NCBI GenBank assembly: GCA_917880885.1
Contig: OU862919.1
Location: forward strand, 53,295,058-53,359,057
Reading direction: 5' to 3'
Length of the DNA: 64,000 nt
From: Limnephilus marmoratus
Lineage: Eukaryota; Arthropoda; Insecta; Trichoptera; Limnephilidae
Part shown: positions 11,401 through 21,554 of the stretch, piece by piece
How positions within the stretch are numbered: the stretch's first letter is position 1
Layout: the number at the start of each line of letters is the position of its first letter
Program-made: the position numbers and the translations under genes
Notes under the pieces: model-generated
Told to the model about the DNA's origin: nothing
The model's input: the letters and a program-made list of their open reading frames with translations, nothing else
Databases searched by the model: none

Positions 11401-13555
11401 TATTCGTGGTAGTGCTCGATTCTTTTATTACTGCATGATGTGGTAAATAATAATATTTTTTTTCATTAGAAGGTGCCTCGCACCGGGTCATATGACCCAA
11501 GTCTATGTATTCCTGCATAAATTCTTTATATTTTTTCATCAGGTCAGGATTTGAAGAAAATTTCTTTTGCAAATTGCAAAGTCTCCTTTCTGCCATAGGC
11601 AGTGTTTCGCCTAACTGTTTAACACAGGGGCGCTGCGGTAAGCTTACCGTAAAACGACCTTCGTCATTCCTTTTATGCGTGTCTTTGAACATTTCCTCGC
11701 ACGCTCGCTCCTCATGGCTCCGGTGCTTCACCGGCGGGAATTCTTCTAATTTCCAGAAGTTTTCCATTTGTTTATGTAATATATTTAATGATAGGTGACA
11801 AGATTTTACTGGCCTTTTTGTTTTTTTTGTGACGATAGGTCCTGACACCAGCCATCCGAATTCCGTTCTCTGCAGTACAGGTCCTGAGTCTCCATTTCGT
11901 AGTTGATCTTGTTTCAAAATTTCCCAAAAGATTTCCGCTCCGAGTAGCATATCTATGGAGCCTGTTTCGTAGAAGGTAGGATCCGCTAACTGTAGACCAT
12001 CAGGTACGCTAGCATCCTTTTTCTGAAAAGAAACTTGCGGCAGATTACTCGTTATTTCCTTCAAAACGAGACATTCTATGTCTCTTTCATAAGGTGAATA
12101 GCTTGAAAAAATCCTTAAATTTACACTTTTTTTAATATTCAATATTCTGTTTTGGATTCCAGTAATCGGTATGTTTGCGCTTTTGGGTTTTAATTGCAAC
12201 CTAGCTTCGAATTTCTCTGAGATAAAATTAGACTGTGCACCGCTATCCAATAATACTCTAGCTTTAATTAAGTTTCCATTATTATTCAACACTTTAATAA
12301 CGGCGGTAGATAACAAAATAAAATTATTAGATACCTTCGTTGAATGATTGGTAACTAAAGCTTCATTATTTGATGTTGATTGTGTATCATTATTCTGAGA
12401 CTTATTATGAGATGAATTATCTATTTCCTTTTTTAAATGTAACAATGTATTGTGCGAATTATTTTCGCATATTCGACAGTTGTATTTACTTTTACATTCC
12501 TTTAGTTTGTGACCTAGGCACAAACATTTCAAGCACGCACCTAAATGACGTATCTTTATAATTCGATCCTTAGCATTTAATATTAAGAATTTTTTACAAT
12601 TATAAATCCTATGATCGCCTTTGCAAATAATACATTTTATCATTTGCGGCGTTAATGAAATCATAGCTTCCTTTCTGTACTTGACAGGGAATGTTTTATT
12701 TTGATTAACCTTTGCTTCAGTAATCCCGGCAAATTCTAAAATCTGAACGCGATCTGATAAATATTTTATAAACTCCTTAAATGTAGGTAGGTTATCTTTG
12801 GTTGCAAATGTTTCCCAATGATTTCGAGTTTCGCTATCTAGTTTATGTGACAATAAATATATTAAAATAATATCCCAATTTTCGGTGGGTATATTTAAAT
12901 TATTCAACGATTTTAAATGTAATTCGGATTCATCAATAAGATTTCTTAATGCTGTGGAATTTTCAAATTTTATTTCAGGCAATTTGAATAATGCTTCCAC
13001 GTGCTTATGTATAATAAATTTTGTATTTTGGTATCGGCTGGTCAACATTTCCCAGGCCGTGTAATAATTGTCTTGGTGATTTGGCAATGATATCAATAAT
13101 TTAGCTGCGTCACCTTCCAGGCATGATCGCAGATAATACAATTTTTGAATAATTTCTAAGGATGGGTTATTTTCAACAAGAGCTACAAAAGTATCTCTAA
13201 AATTTAACCACTTTTCATAAGAGCCGTCGAATTTAGGCAACTCTAAAATAGGCAATCTAATATTGTGTGAAATTGCATTCGGAACCTTAATTAACAATTT
13301 ATCTTTAGCCTTGGCAACAAGACTATAGTAGGAATTTTCAAATGCTTGCCTTTCCAATGGTTTAGCTAATTCATCCGCTGAAAGTGCTTCTATTTGATCT
13401 TGAATTATATCGAAAGATTCTAAAATTGGCTCGAGTTTCTTTAACCTGACTTCAATTTCAGATTGCGACAAATTATTTCCTTGGATGTATTCGTTGAATC
13501 GAGTTAATTTAGCTTTACAGATTCCCCTCTGGGCCACTAATGTTTTGAGATCCAT
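8447..13555 (-). CDS. BEL/Pao Gag-Pol polyprotein
   Basis: One uninterrupted frame of 1702 residues starting at an ATG at 13555, a normal length for the family. Domains in order: a BEL-type capsid-like region (about 90-290); Cys/His knuckles (C308-C320 and a second cluster C341-C363); an aspartic protease with LLDSGAQSNF (Asp437); reverse transcriptase with FYMDDLL (Tyr842-Asp845); Pao-type RNase H with HGFCDAS near 1013; an integrase zinc region with H/H and CIIC (about 1317-1356); an integrase core with Asp1388, Asp1454 and Glu1506; and a conserved C-terminal integrase tail (about 1600-1680). It makes the particle proteins and enzymes that copy element RNA into DNA and insert it. All visible catalytic residues are present, so it could be active. 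Gag and Pol are fused in one frame, so no frameshift signal is needed. Confidence 0.95.
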   Translation of the reverse strand: MDLKTLVAQRGICKAKLTRFNEYIQGNNLSQSEIEVRLKKLEPILESFDIIQDQIEALSADELAKPLERQAFENSYYSLVAKAKDKLLIKVPNAISHNIRLPILELPKFDGSYEKWLNFRDTFVALVENNPSLEIIQKLYYLRSCLEGDAAKLLISLPNHQDNYYTAWEMLTSRYQNTKFIIHKHVEALFKLPEIKFENSTALRNLIDESELHLKSLNNLNIPTENWDIILIYLLSHKLDSETRNHWETFATKDNLPTFKEFIKYLSDRVQILEFAGITEAKVNQNKTFPVKYRKEAMISLTPQMIKCIICKGDHRIYNCKKFLILNAKDRIIKIRHLGACLKCLCLGHKLKECKSKYNCRICENNSHNTLLHLKKEIDNSSHNKSQNNDTQSTSNNEALVTNHSTKVSNNFILLSTAVIKVLNNNGNLIKARVLLDSGAQSNFISEKFEARLQLKPKSANIPITGIQNRILNIKKSVNLRIFSSYSPYERDIECLVLKEITSNLPQVSFQKKDASVPDGLQLADPTFYETGSIDMLLGAEIFWEILKQDQLRNGDSGPVLQRTEFGWLVSGPIVTKKTKRPVKSCHLSLNILHKQMENFWKLEEFPPVKHRSHEERACEEMFKDTHKRNDEGRFTVSLPQRPCVKQLGETLPMAERRLCNLQKKFSSNPDLMKKYKEFMQEYIDLGHMTRCEAPSNEKKYYYLPHHAVIKESSTTTNTRVVFDGSAKSSTGISLNDALMIGPVLQKDLAAQLICFRKHQYVITADIEKMYRQILVRPEDRDLQRIIWKNFPEEEIQHYQLNTVTYGLGPSSFLATRCLEQLGNENMSSNHKVSQIIKNNFYMDDLLTGDETEESCLLIKEQLISIMASAGMNLRKWRSNLPSLCSKQESMSDMIISTDSNDSKILGLSWNNQQDNFLYTVKLIKNPIVSKRQMLSSIASIFDPLGLIGPVTVVAKLLMQKLWQTKVQWDEPIPHDMLKTWEAYVSELPQLNNLRIGRKIQCQDHVNLQLHGFCDASEKAYSACVYLMSTDKLGKRYSNLIMSKSRVAPLKSVSLPKLELCGAVLLTKLVNYIKEAICTPDIHTTYWCDSQIVLCWVREQPARWNTFVANRVAEIQETSQPEQWKHVRSEDNAADVLSRGTGVSQLLISSIWWHGPAWLILDSACWPNADTFCIDPPEIKTSSALLSAVKQDWDIFNRYSSFSKLQRVTAYIIRFQFNCKNPSQRRYGKLTVSELENSVNKLISRAQSYCFSVEIRALNNDGNIPRNSFLKSLDPFIERDLIRVGGRLSKGKIVDENQQHPIILPSHHKITELIVRHYHYLNLHSGTQSLLALIRMKFWPIKGKNVVKRIKKCIICYRYNPKPEQQLMADLPAERITECRPFQMTAVDYSGPILIKSGIHRKTHSVKSYICLFVCMASKAVHLEVVLSLSAESFLNALKRFISRRGRPSKMFSDNATNFKAANNELKEIYNFLNMSNDKIDKYLSTLGIQWRFIPPRAPNFGGLWEAGIKSVKHHLKRITSIASLTYEEISTVLCQIESCLNSRPLTPLSNDPYDLNLLTPGHFLIGTSMAAIPEQNLEHITFNRLNNYQKLIQIVQMFWSRWRKEYLAELQTRNKWTNRSQGQLQPGDMVILKEDNVPSCYWRLGRVSAVHPGADGRVRVATIITSKGIIQRAISKLCLLPIEDNGPDANDVHTKTDEENN

Positions 13556-14186
13556 TTTTAAATATCAAAAATAAGGTACTCACAGAACATAAACGTTAAA
13601 TTATAATCACTTGTAATTAATCACTACACGTGCACTGCCCTTGATCACAGAATTTTACTCATTAACCGATAAAACAATGAATTTTAACCATGAAATGAAT
13701 CTTATCTCGCAAAATGCCACAGCCCGTTAGCTGTCAAAATAAACAATAATATTATTTGTTATTTGTTCCTACCGCGCATGCGTTAGGCCTACGGCTGCGT
13801 TTAAACAACCGCCTCGCGGTAAAATTCGAATTTTTAACTTACGGATTTTCAAATAATCATTCGTAATTAATCATTTATGAAGTTTAAAATACTTTCTCAG
13901 TATTCTAAAACTTCTTTTTACATTGATGTAACAATTTTTATCGATTACTACAATGTTGCTGTTGGGTATGAAATCAATTTAACACCACAGCAATAATCAG
14001 CCCGTTTTTTTAAATAAATTTAAAACAAACAAAGAAATACGGTTATGTACTCCATCAATCATGCTCTCCTGCCTGGGAAAATAAGGTATATAGGAATGGG
14101 AATTGGTCACTTGCCCTTTTTTCTGAAGATCCTCTCTTGATATGTTGAAGATGCTGGTTCTTTTATCACTCGCGATTCAATCGTTA
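13556..14186 (-). other. BEL 5' leader
   Basis: Untranslated leader between the primer site and the polyprotein start. It includes a GC-rich patch around 13770-13825. No frame of note. Confidence 0.6.
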
Positions 14187-14204
14187 ATCCGGCTCGAAGG
14201 ACCA
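14187..14204 (-). promoter_or_regulatory. Primer-binding site, tRNA-Tyr type
   Basis: The minus strand reads TGGTCCTTCGAGCCGGAT two bases after the 5' LTR. Its complement ends CCGGCTCGAAGGACCA, the 3' end of insect tRNA-Tyr as I know it (acceptor stem CCTTCGA / TCGAAGG plus CCA). Confidence 0.8.
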
Positions 14205-14206
14205 AA

Positions 14207-14588
14207 TGTTAGGTTTTGCTTCGATTAAAATCAAATAATGTAAGTTTTTAGGTCTTCAAAACTTCAACAAGAATTCCAAGGTAGATCAAAGATAAATTTA
14301 TTGGCAATAATGTACAACAATCCAATCCAAATAAATTATTAAAGCCCCCCAACGGACTGATAATATAACGTTTCCTTTTAAAGGCAAACTAATGCAGAAA
14401 GAGGTAGAAAATAATTAATTCATCCTATTTATAAACTTACAACAGGGTCCATTGGAAAGGGAAAATTATAGCCACTCCTGACATCTATGGGCAAATCTTC
14501 GAACTACAACTATGCCTGACATCTTTGTCAGAAGCAGAGAAACATTTCAACCCTTGCCCAACTAAATACCAACTTTCATTTCTTAACA
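14207..14588 (-). repeat. BEL 5' LTR
   Basis: 382 bp. On the minus strand it contains a TATA-like TATAAATA (14433-14426) and, 124 bp further on, an AATAAA polyadenylation signal (14302-14297), giving a plausible promoter and R region. Confidence 0.9.
14426..14433 (-). promoter_or_regulatory. TATA box of the BEL 5' LTR
   Basis: The minus strand reads GTTTATAAATAG around this position. The same motif is kept in the 3' LTR. Confidence 0.5.
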
Positions 14589-14984
14589 TTATTATTACTA
14601 TCCCCAAATTGGAAACGTATATTTGATAGAATATCTATACATATTAACAACATCATTAATAATATTGACTTAGAGAAATAAAATAAAGTTTCTTTTTAAT
14701 TTATATACTAGCTGGTACCCGGCATGCATTGCTATGCCATTTAATAAAGAAATCGTTTCTTCCTTCGCGTCCTTTCCCATTCGTCCCGTTCACCTTCCTC
14801 CTCCCCTTCCTCTCCCGCGTCCCCTTCCCCTCTCACGTTCCCGCTCATCCTCCTCCTCCACCTTCCCTCTCCTCACTCTACCCCCCCTTCCCCCGTCCAG
14901 CTAACCCCCCTCCCGAGTTCCCCTCCCCCCTCCCGTATTCGACCAACACACATCAGCTACTAGCCAGTACCTTGGCAAATCAAA
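14589..14984. other. Spacer with repeat start and C/T-rich low-complexity DNA
   Basis: From 14709 the words CTAGCTGGTACCCGGCATGC resemble the first monomer of the 126-bp array at 34.87 kb (GCTGGTACCCGGCATGC). About 14760-14940 is pyrimidine-rich simple sequence. Frames across it are proline-rich artefacts. Confidence 0.5.
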
Positions 14985-15335
14985 ACCCGAGTCGGGGGGG
15001 CGGGGGTTGTCGGACTTTGAAACAATGTAGGCAGTCAAATTATTCGAATAATCACGGCACGGGGGCACGTGCCCCCCCCCCCCCCCAGACGGTATTTTTG
15101 TGTACTGTGGAGATTCCATCACAGTACATACTTAGAAGCAGAAACTGTCTTTATTAAACATTTAATTTTTCTATTGTTTTGACACTTTCATAAATCTTTC
15201 TATATATACTTGAACTTGTAACCGTCCGCCGCTTGTGCCCCCCCCCCCCAGAAAAAATCCTGAATTGTTGATTTTTTTGCCTGTCCGCCCCTTGTGCCCC
15301 CCCCCCCCAGAAACAAATCCTGGATCCGCCCTTGA
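14985..15335. mobile_element. hAT-like MITE debris with C-tracts
   Basis: Contains CACGGGGGCACGTGCCCCC followed by a C run (about 15057-15085). It also has two tandem blocks (15222-15262 and 15281-15325) reading CCGCC.CTTGTG, a C run of about 12, then CAGAAA.AAATCCTG. Blocks of this kind are typical of widespread non-autonomous hAT-type repeats in invertebrates. Full ends and target duplications are not clear, so the boundaries are approximate. Confidence 0.4.
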
Positions 15336-15339
15336 TCAC

Positions 15340-16285
15340 ATTTACACAAGTACGTAGTCACCTGATATGTAACGCTAATCCTCGAAATGGCTCGAAAAAA
15401 GTGAGTTCGTGCACGAAGCGGCAACTCCGCACAAACTAAGTAGGGATAGATTGCGTTAAATCTGACAGTTGAATCGTTTATTAGGGAGAAAAATTAATCA
15501 GAAAATACCGAACCGAAACCGAACACGGTGCTAAAATACCGAACACCTGGCAACCCTGGCTACTACAGTGATCGGCAGTGATATCGGCGTTCCGTTCTCG
15601 TCAACATCGCCGCTTTGCTTAGTCAGTTTTTTTCTTCGTCGGCTTCCGCAGTCATACTGGTAAATTTGGTTTTCTCCCACCATTCACAAACCTTCAATGG
15701 CATTATCCATATTCAGCAACAGATAAGGACTGAACTTCAATGGTGGCACATAACTCTTTCATGCCAGAATAACCCAATCCTATGCTCATTATTCCCTATA
15801 CAAAAGATTCGTTGATGCCAATGCCTTCTTATAGGCTTTCGGACGTTTTTAGTATAAAAGTTTTACCACATAACACGCATTTTAAATTAAAAGTAGAGTT
15901 CAAACCATTTATATTTTCTGAGGTAATTCGTAAGTGCTTTAAATTGCAGTTAAAAAGGGAATCATGTTGACTAATACATTGGAGTTGCTTAAAAAATAAT
16001 CAAATTGTACTACTCTCCGCCCTTCTATTAAAATATCATTGCTTTCTTCTATCACCTCTTCAATAGTAAGCTCTTGCTCCGATTCTTCACAGATCCATCC
16101 TTGGTCTTCGGTCATAGGTAATTTTGCCAAAGAATTGCTGTTTTTTTTTGCTTCTAAACAATGTAGAAATAAAAACTGATTACCATGCTATTCAATCTGA
16201 TTTTGAGATTATTAGTGTAAATTTTAGTAAAATACAAACCTATTATCACGATATTGGGAACACGTGTCATAAAAAGTCAAAAAAA
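15340..16285. other. Unassigned spacer
   Basis: Only 60-70-codon frames without recognisable features. A short phrase around 15500-15550 repeats ACCGAAC several times. Nothing else is supported. Confidence 0.35.
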
Positions 16286-16479
16286 ATCTCACCCTTCAAC
16301 AATATATTTGGTAAATATTTCCCTATAGAGTAGTCCACGCTCAAAACACACTTTAAAAAATTAAAAAAAAATTGTACTAGGTAGATTAGAGTTAGTATTA
16401 ACACTAGAAAGACCGGGTACTGCTCCATACCTATAAAGACCACGACCGTCACTTTGACGGCAGTTCACTTTTTTTCAAA

Positions 16480-16950
16480 TTAAGAGGCCGATATGAGTAC
16501 CGCTACCCCGGGAACCATTTATTGGATAACCAACGCCTGTGCCATAGGACACTCCAAGTGGTTCGCTACGTTTAGTGACTTAGCAGGGGTGTTCGGGTTC
16601 ATTGGGTGAGGTTTGTTTGGGTCTAGGTGGCGAATATGTTTGCCCACCTACTTGAGTAGCGGACCGGGTCGGGAGACACTTGTTGAGGGAGATACTTATC
16701 TTGTCCTCTCCAGCAGAACCTTTCTCATCCCGTCGCCTTGCACCGCAGTGGGAGGGATGGATTCATTCGTCCGTCACTCCTGGATACATTTACGAATTTT
16801 TCCTGTTCATCTCTCACACTTTTTTTCTTCAGAGAACTTCCTCTCCTTCCTTTCCCTTAAAACACCAATACACACATAAATTCACACAGCATCCCCAAAG
16901 ATGACATAGGCCCTGAGGGTTTTTTCCTCGGTGCTTCCTGGAAAAAACAT
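16480..16950 (+). mobile_element. SINE family B copy 2
   Basis: Plus-strand copy beginning near GAGGCCGATATGAGTACCGC and ending in a damaged 3' hairpin (CCCTGAGG retained, pairing arm decayed). It is nested in the piggyBac-type element. Confidence 0.7.
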
Positions 16951-17167
16951 GTGAGTGCAAAATGCTGCAATTTTAGTACAAGCATGTGTTATGTTTGTAC
17001 AATATCGAATTGTTACGTTTTTTTATAAAAACGAATGCATTCTCCGCAAACGGGTTTCTAAAAATTATCACACCTATCATTTATTTGGTTTTATTATATT
17101 TTTTATTTATTTGGCACTGTCGTCTTTCAGTAGTTTTATTTTCCGGTTTCTTTTCTTTTTCGTTTAT

Positions 17168-17590
17168 ATTAGCTCCACAAAAAAACCCTTAAGAAAATAA
17201 TTCCCCTCAGGGCATTTGTCATCTTTTGGGATGCTGTGTGGAGGGTACCTTTAGAAAAAGGAAGAAGAATAGGTTCTGGGAAGGAAATGAGGTGAGGGGT
17301 GGGTGGGAAAGCGGGGTTCAGTGTGTTTAAGAGTGAACGACGAATGAATCTGTCCACACCACTGCGGTGCAAGGCAATGTTCTGAGAGTCCTGCTGCTGA
17401 GGTCAAAAGATCACACTCAACCGTTCCCTGCCGATCTGGCCTGCCACGCAGTTGTTTGGCAGACGCATCCGCCCTTAAGATCCGGACAAACCTAACCCCA
17501 TGAACCCGGGCACCCCTGCTAAGTCACAAAACATAGCAAACATCTTGGGGTGAACTATGGTAGACGTGTTGGTTATCCAATAAATGATTC
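17168..17590 (-). mobile_element. SINE family B copy 3
   Basis: Minus-strand copy. Its 3' hairpin lies at 17171-17240, and it reads through the CACTGCGGTGCAAGG region to about 17588. With copy 2 it forms an inverted pair about 220 bp apart. Confidence 0.7.
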
Positions 17591-18774
17591 TGTCAGTTCT
17601 TCGGAAGCTAACGCAGCTGGATTATCTCTGGTATTTGTATACTCTATCCTTCTCGACAAGCCATAAAATAAATTTGGGCGAGAGCAATATTTTTTTGGTA
17701 TTTTTATAAATTATGTGACAGTGACCAGGTACCGATCGAGTATGAATAATACGCGATACCGAAAGAAACAAACAGACATAATAGTACTATCATAAACGAG
17801 TAGGAATGGGTATGTTGTTAACTTGGGTAAAGAAGGTTGTAAACGAACTCAGCATTATGGCCCAAACCGTCACATTGACGGCGGCGGTCTTTGTAGGTAT
17901 AAGTCAATATATCTCAAAAAGTAATTAAGACACATACCTGTTTTTTTCACCATAGTTGTTAAACCATAAATCATGAAATGTTAAAAAAAATCACACCAGT
18001 GCAATAATTATTAACCATTTTATCGTCACTTTACTACGGGCTGCCGTCAAAATGAAGGCTCCGGTCTTTCTAGTGTTAAGTAATTTATTAACCGGAATTG
18101 AAAATATTGCATTTTGATGGTTATTTTGTTATCTCTAAAAACGCGAATGTCATTTCGTCTCGAGTAATTTTTCGTGTTTATGAAACCGTACAAAATAATG
18201 ATTAATACGCATTATTCATCATTTCCGAAGATTACAATTCGTACTTATTTTGACATAAAGTGATTTTTTTCTTTTAAACATGCGTATTTCATCTCCATAA
18301 TTAACATGGCGGTCCTTGAAAAATGACATTTCGCATTTTTTAAATTAAAAAAAAAAAACAAAAAAACGCAATATTTTTCAATTCCGGTTACTGAATTACT
18401 TATTACTAACCATTATCTACCAAGTACAATTTGTTTTAATTTTTAAATGTGTGTTTGAGCGTGGAATCGATATGGAAATATTTACCATATATTTAATGAG
18501 GGCTAACGCAGTGCATGTAACAAGTGTTCCGATATATTAGGAATAAAGTAAATAGGTTATGAGAAATCGCCTTTTCAAACTTTGACATCTCGTATCTCAG
18601 AACAAGTTGTGAAGTTAGAACCCTATCCAAATGAGGTGACGAATAGTAATTGCGAGATATAGACTACCATAGTACAGGCATTTGCCTTGGTAGTCGAAAA
18701 CCATGTAAAACAAACTGCAACAAACAAAATTAATAAAGAAAAAAAAAATGAAGTCCAATAAGTATGAAGTCCAA

Positions 18775-19105
18775 TAGGAAGATGCTCCGAGGAACTAGCA
18801 TCATTGATCCCTTCGGCACCGGTGCATAGTCGGGAAACACGCCAAACGCGTGCCCAACATTTGTACACGGTTGACATTTGTCACATGAGAACGGGTCGTT
18901 TCTTCGACTCGTTCTTGTGTTTAACAGCCCGCCTGTGGAATGATTTGCCGGCCTCTGTGTTTCCTCCTTCCTACAACATGGGCCTCTTCAAGACCAATGT
19001 TCATTCCTTCCTCTCCTCAAAAAGACCCTCCACACAGCATCCCAGATAACATAGGCCCTGAGGGAAATTATTTTCCTCAGGGCCTCCTGTGTGGAGTTAA
19101 TGTAA
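18775..19105 (+). pseudogene. LINE-A 3' fragment with intact terminal hairpin
   Basis: Encodes, in one frame up to the stop, the C-terminal pattern RLWNDLPASVFPPSYNMG then LFK, the usual end of a Jockey/CR1-type ORF2 protein. The fragment is strongly 5' truncated. It ends in a two-tier hairpin described separately and a short A-rich tail (TTAATGTAAAAAAAG). Confidence 0.7.
19028..19096 (+). promoter_or_regulatory. Two-tier 3' hairpin of LINE-A/SINE-B
   Basis: The outer stem is CTCCACACAG (19028-19037) with CTGTGTGGAG (19087-19096). The inner stem is GGCCCTGAGG (19054-19063) with CCTCAGGGCC (19075-19084) and an AT-rich loop. Both stems are perfect. The same block ends SINE family B. It is probably the RNA structure recognised by the LINE reverse transcriptase (inference). 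Confidence 0.65.
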
Positions 19106-21117
19106 AAAAAGTATAAAAGTACCTTTTCGAGAGTAGTGTCTTATGAACCAATAATAATATCCTAGTACAATCTTCAAGTTGAAGTTGTATTTATTACCAA
19201 ACACCGCGTACATAATGTACCTACGACAAATGTTTGGCGAGCGAAATGCCCGGATAAATTAACTAATACCCATATTCCGAAAGACGCCACGAGCCACGAT
19301 ACGTATATTATAGCTGTGTGTGTGTACGCAGCCCAATGAATTCTCACACACATACTTGCAAAACGTGCATCGCCACATACGTGAACAACGCACTAACCGT
19401 TTTCGGAACTGCAACGCACTTTAAAAGTTGTTTTCAATGATTGAAGCAAATATGGCGGTCGAAAAGAAACATTTTGACAGATTTACACCAAAAAAGTGAA
19501 TTTTCGAGTACCTACTGTTTTTGTAGCTTGCTGAGATTATTGCAATGCTTCAAGTGTGTCGGTATTCTATATTTAGAGGCATTAATGAAACATTTTGACG
19601 GCATTTTCAAAATATTACGTTATTAAGCGAGGAGCGTATAGTTTCACTGCCTGTCAACGGGAGATCCTAGCCCGGAATGAGTAAAAAGCTCGAACTGTGT
19701 AAGAATTTGGTGTAAAATGAAGTATTTATTTAATTGTTAATATCCACAGATATCATAACGATAATAAGAGGCCGTACTTCTACAGATGTATGTATTATGT
19801 ACACATTTTAAATTTAAAATATTGTGTAAAATCATTATTAATGCGACAATCATAGATTTAAGTTTAAAAAATGGGTTGTATGGTGTATCAATGTTTTTAT
19901 TTTTCATGGTCGAATGCCTACATCAATTACAAAAAAAAATAAGCAGATTGAAAAATAAAGGTCCATTATTTGGTAACAAAAAATATCATGTCCGAAAATG
20001 ACACATGAAAGGTAGTATTAAGCCGTTTTAGAGAGCCGTTTTTCAGAAAATAACCATTCTGCCCCTATAACACACTCTTAAGATTTACTGTTAAATTGTT
20101 GTCAGTAATGCCGCAAAATGGCTTTAAGATTGTAGACGAAATAAAATAAAAGTTATGAAAAATATTTTTTTAACAACTATCAGGGTCAAATAAGAGGGAA
20201 GAGTTGAAAGATGCTGGGAAACATATTATGTTTATGATATTTCAATAATTGGAATTCATGTGAATCTATCTAGATGATTTTAATAAATGTATTTTTTTTA
20301 ATTTTCAGAATTGAAGGTATTTTTAAAGGATCAACTTAGATTTAAAGAAAGCATTCTTTATTGAATCTACGTTATATGATATTATGATAAGCCACAATTT
20401 CATTGTTTCAACGAAAATATCATTATGTTCTGTCAACCACTTACAATTTGTGAAAAATTTCACTTTTCAAAGGAAGTCATTATATTTTATCCCACAGTAA
20501 ACGTCGCTTCTCAGTCGTAAACGCTAGGTGAGATTACGGAACATAAAAAATAAGGGGGATTTTATTTTGGTTACGTGAACTCTTTAAAAGAACTACAATA
20601 CGAAAGTCTAAATCAAAGCTAAACACCTCTGAAAGGTTTTTTTCGTCTTAGACCATTAGTAACATAAAATAACATTGGAATTTTGGTTGGCATTTTATTA
20701 CGGCTGGTTAGGATTGTACCCCTTCTGGAAAGGTACTTACAAAGGTTTAACATGAAGGATTGCTACTTTAGTGGCAATGTGCAGATAGTAAAAATATCGT
20801 ATATCATGCAATGTTTTGGTAATAAAAGAGATCTTCGAGCTTACTGTTTGGGTCGTAAAATAGTTCATGTGCGTTGTATCAGTTTTACTATGAAGATAAA
20901 TTTTAATATAAATATTTCAGTACTGTCAGAAAGTCTCGGTACAGAAAGCTTTCACACGTCGTGGGGTTATAGTGAATTGTTTTAACCTGAAATCAAGAAA
21001 ACCTTTTCTTGGTCAGAAGATCGTTCAATCTTCGGCTCATAATGTCTTGACATTTTATCAAGATGGACGATTTAATGTGACACCCGCCTAGATGTGCTCA
21101 GTGCAAATAAATGTGCG
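19106..21117. other. About 2 kb with no recognisable gene
   Basis: AT-rich. The longest frame (about 100 codons, 20683-20985, plus) has no domain I can name. No shared repeats, tRNA-like structures or transposon ends seen. Confidence 0.45.
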
Positions 21118-21526
21118 GTGTCAGTGCGGGTTAAATCGTTCCCGCAGGAAAAACTTAACCCTTTCACGCACTTTTCCCCAAATGATCACCTAGTAAATCC
21201 ACGTTATGCACTTGCACTATATAAGTATAATAAATACAAAATAATAAAAGATTAACATGTCAAAGAGACCAAATGGGAAATAATTCACCGACTCCAAATA
21301 TTTTCATATCAGGGGGTGCGGCAGGGTGGAACTCCTAATTGGACCTATAAATCCTACTGATCCCTCAATATATATATATATATATATATTAAAAATCTTT
21401 TGTAATCCTACATGTATTTAAAATGACTGATTCTTGCATTTTTACACATTTCTTTATAATCTTTGACTCTAATATGCCTAAATTTTGAATGAGAGAGCTA
21501 GGTATAATGCCAGTAGCTATGCGGAG
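21118..21526 (-). pseudogene. R4/Dong-like LINE, 3' fragment
   Basis: The reverse complement matches the end of the ORF and the 3' UTR of the LINE at 39.5-41.76 kb. Shared blocks include ACATGTAGGATTACAAAAG, GAGGGATCAGTAGGATTTAT, GGAGTCGGTGAATTAT and CATAACGTGGATT, and the same stop codon context TGATATGA is kept. The fragment holds only about the last 70 codons plus the UTR and has indels, including an expanded (TA)n at 21371-21390. Its 5' end falls exactly at a TAA/ATT microsatellite. Confidence 0.8.
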
Positions 21527-21554
21527 ATTATTATTATTACATTATTATTATTAC
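21527..21554. repeat. (ATT)n microsatellite at the R4-like 5' junction
   Basis: ATTATTATTATTAC followed by ATTATTATTATTAC. On the element's sense strand this is (TAA)n immediately upstream of the truncation point. Confidence 0.8.

Larger units (their letters stand above)
7436..14588 (-). mobile_element. Complete BEL/Pao LTR retrotransposon
   Basis: A 7153-bp element transcribed leftward. Two 382-bp LTRs begin TG and end CA, with only about four differences noticed by eye (roughly 99 percent identity). The order on the minus strand is LTR, tRNA-Tyr-type primer site, leader, one 1702-codon polyprotein, 3' untranslated region, purine tract, LTR. The open frame and the LTR identity point to recent insertion. 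The expected short target duplication is not evident: the left 5-mer is TTCAT and the right is TTATT. Loss by mutation or a recombinant origin are both possible. Confidence 0.93.
16402..18075. mobile_element. piggyBac-type non-autonomous element
   Basis: Perfect 15-bp terminal inverted repeats, CACTAGAAAGACCGG at 16402-16416 and its complement at 18061-18075. Each is bordered by TTAA (16398-16401 and 18076-18079), the signature of piggyBac integration. Subterminal motifs with CGTCA and TGACGGC recur at about 16449, 17868-17882 and 18046. No transposase frame is present. SINE-B copies 2 and 3 lie inside in opposite orientations. Confidence 0.85.
16288..18505. mobile_element. Ancient foldback element, split by a piggyBac-type insertion
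   Basis: Arm 1 is about 16288-16401 continued at 18080-18115, and arm 2 is about 18365-18502 read in reverse. Matching blocks include GGTAAATATTTCC, CCACGCTCAAA, TTGTACT.GGTAGAT, GTTAGTA and ACCGGAATTGAAAA, with about 85 percent agreement by eye. The arms align only when the DNA between the two TTAA sites is removed. The loop is about 18116-18364 and codes for nothing. Pairing may extend to about 16240 and 18555. Confidence 0.65.

Noticed and set aside
14729..15157. Proline-rich 142-codon protein
   Set aside because: Its composition comes from C/T-rich simple DNA and C-tracts, and there is no conserved motif.
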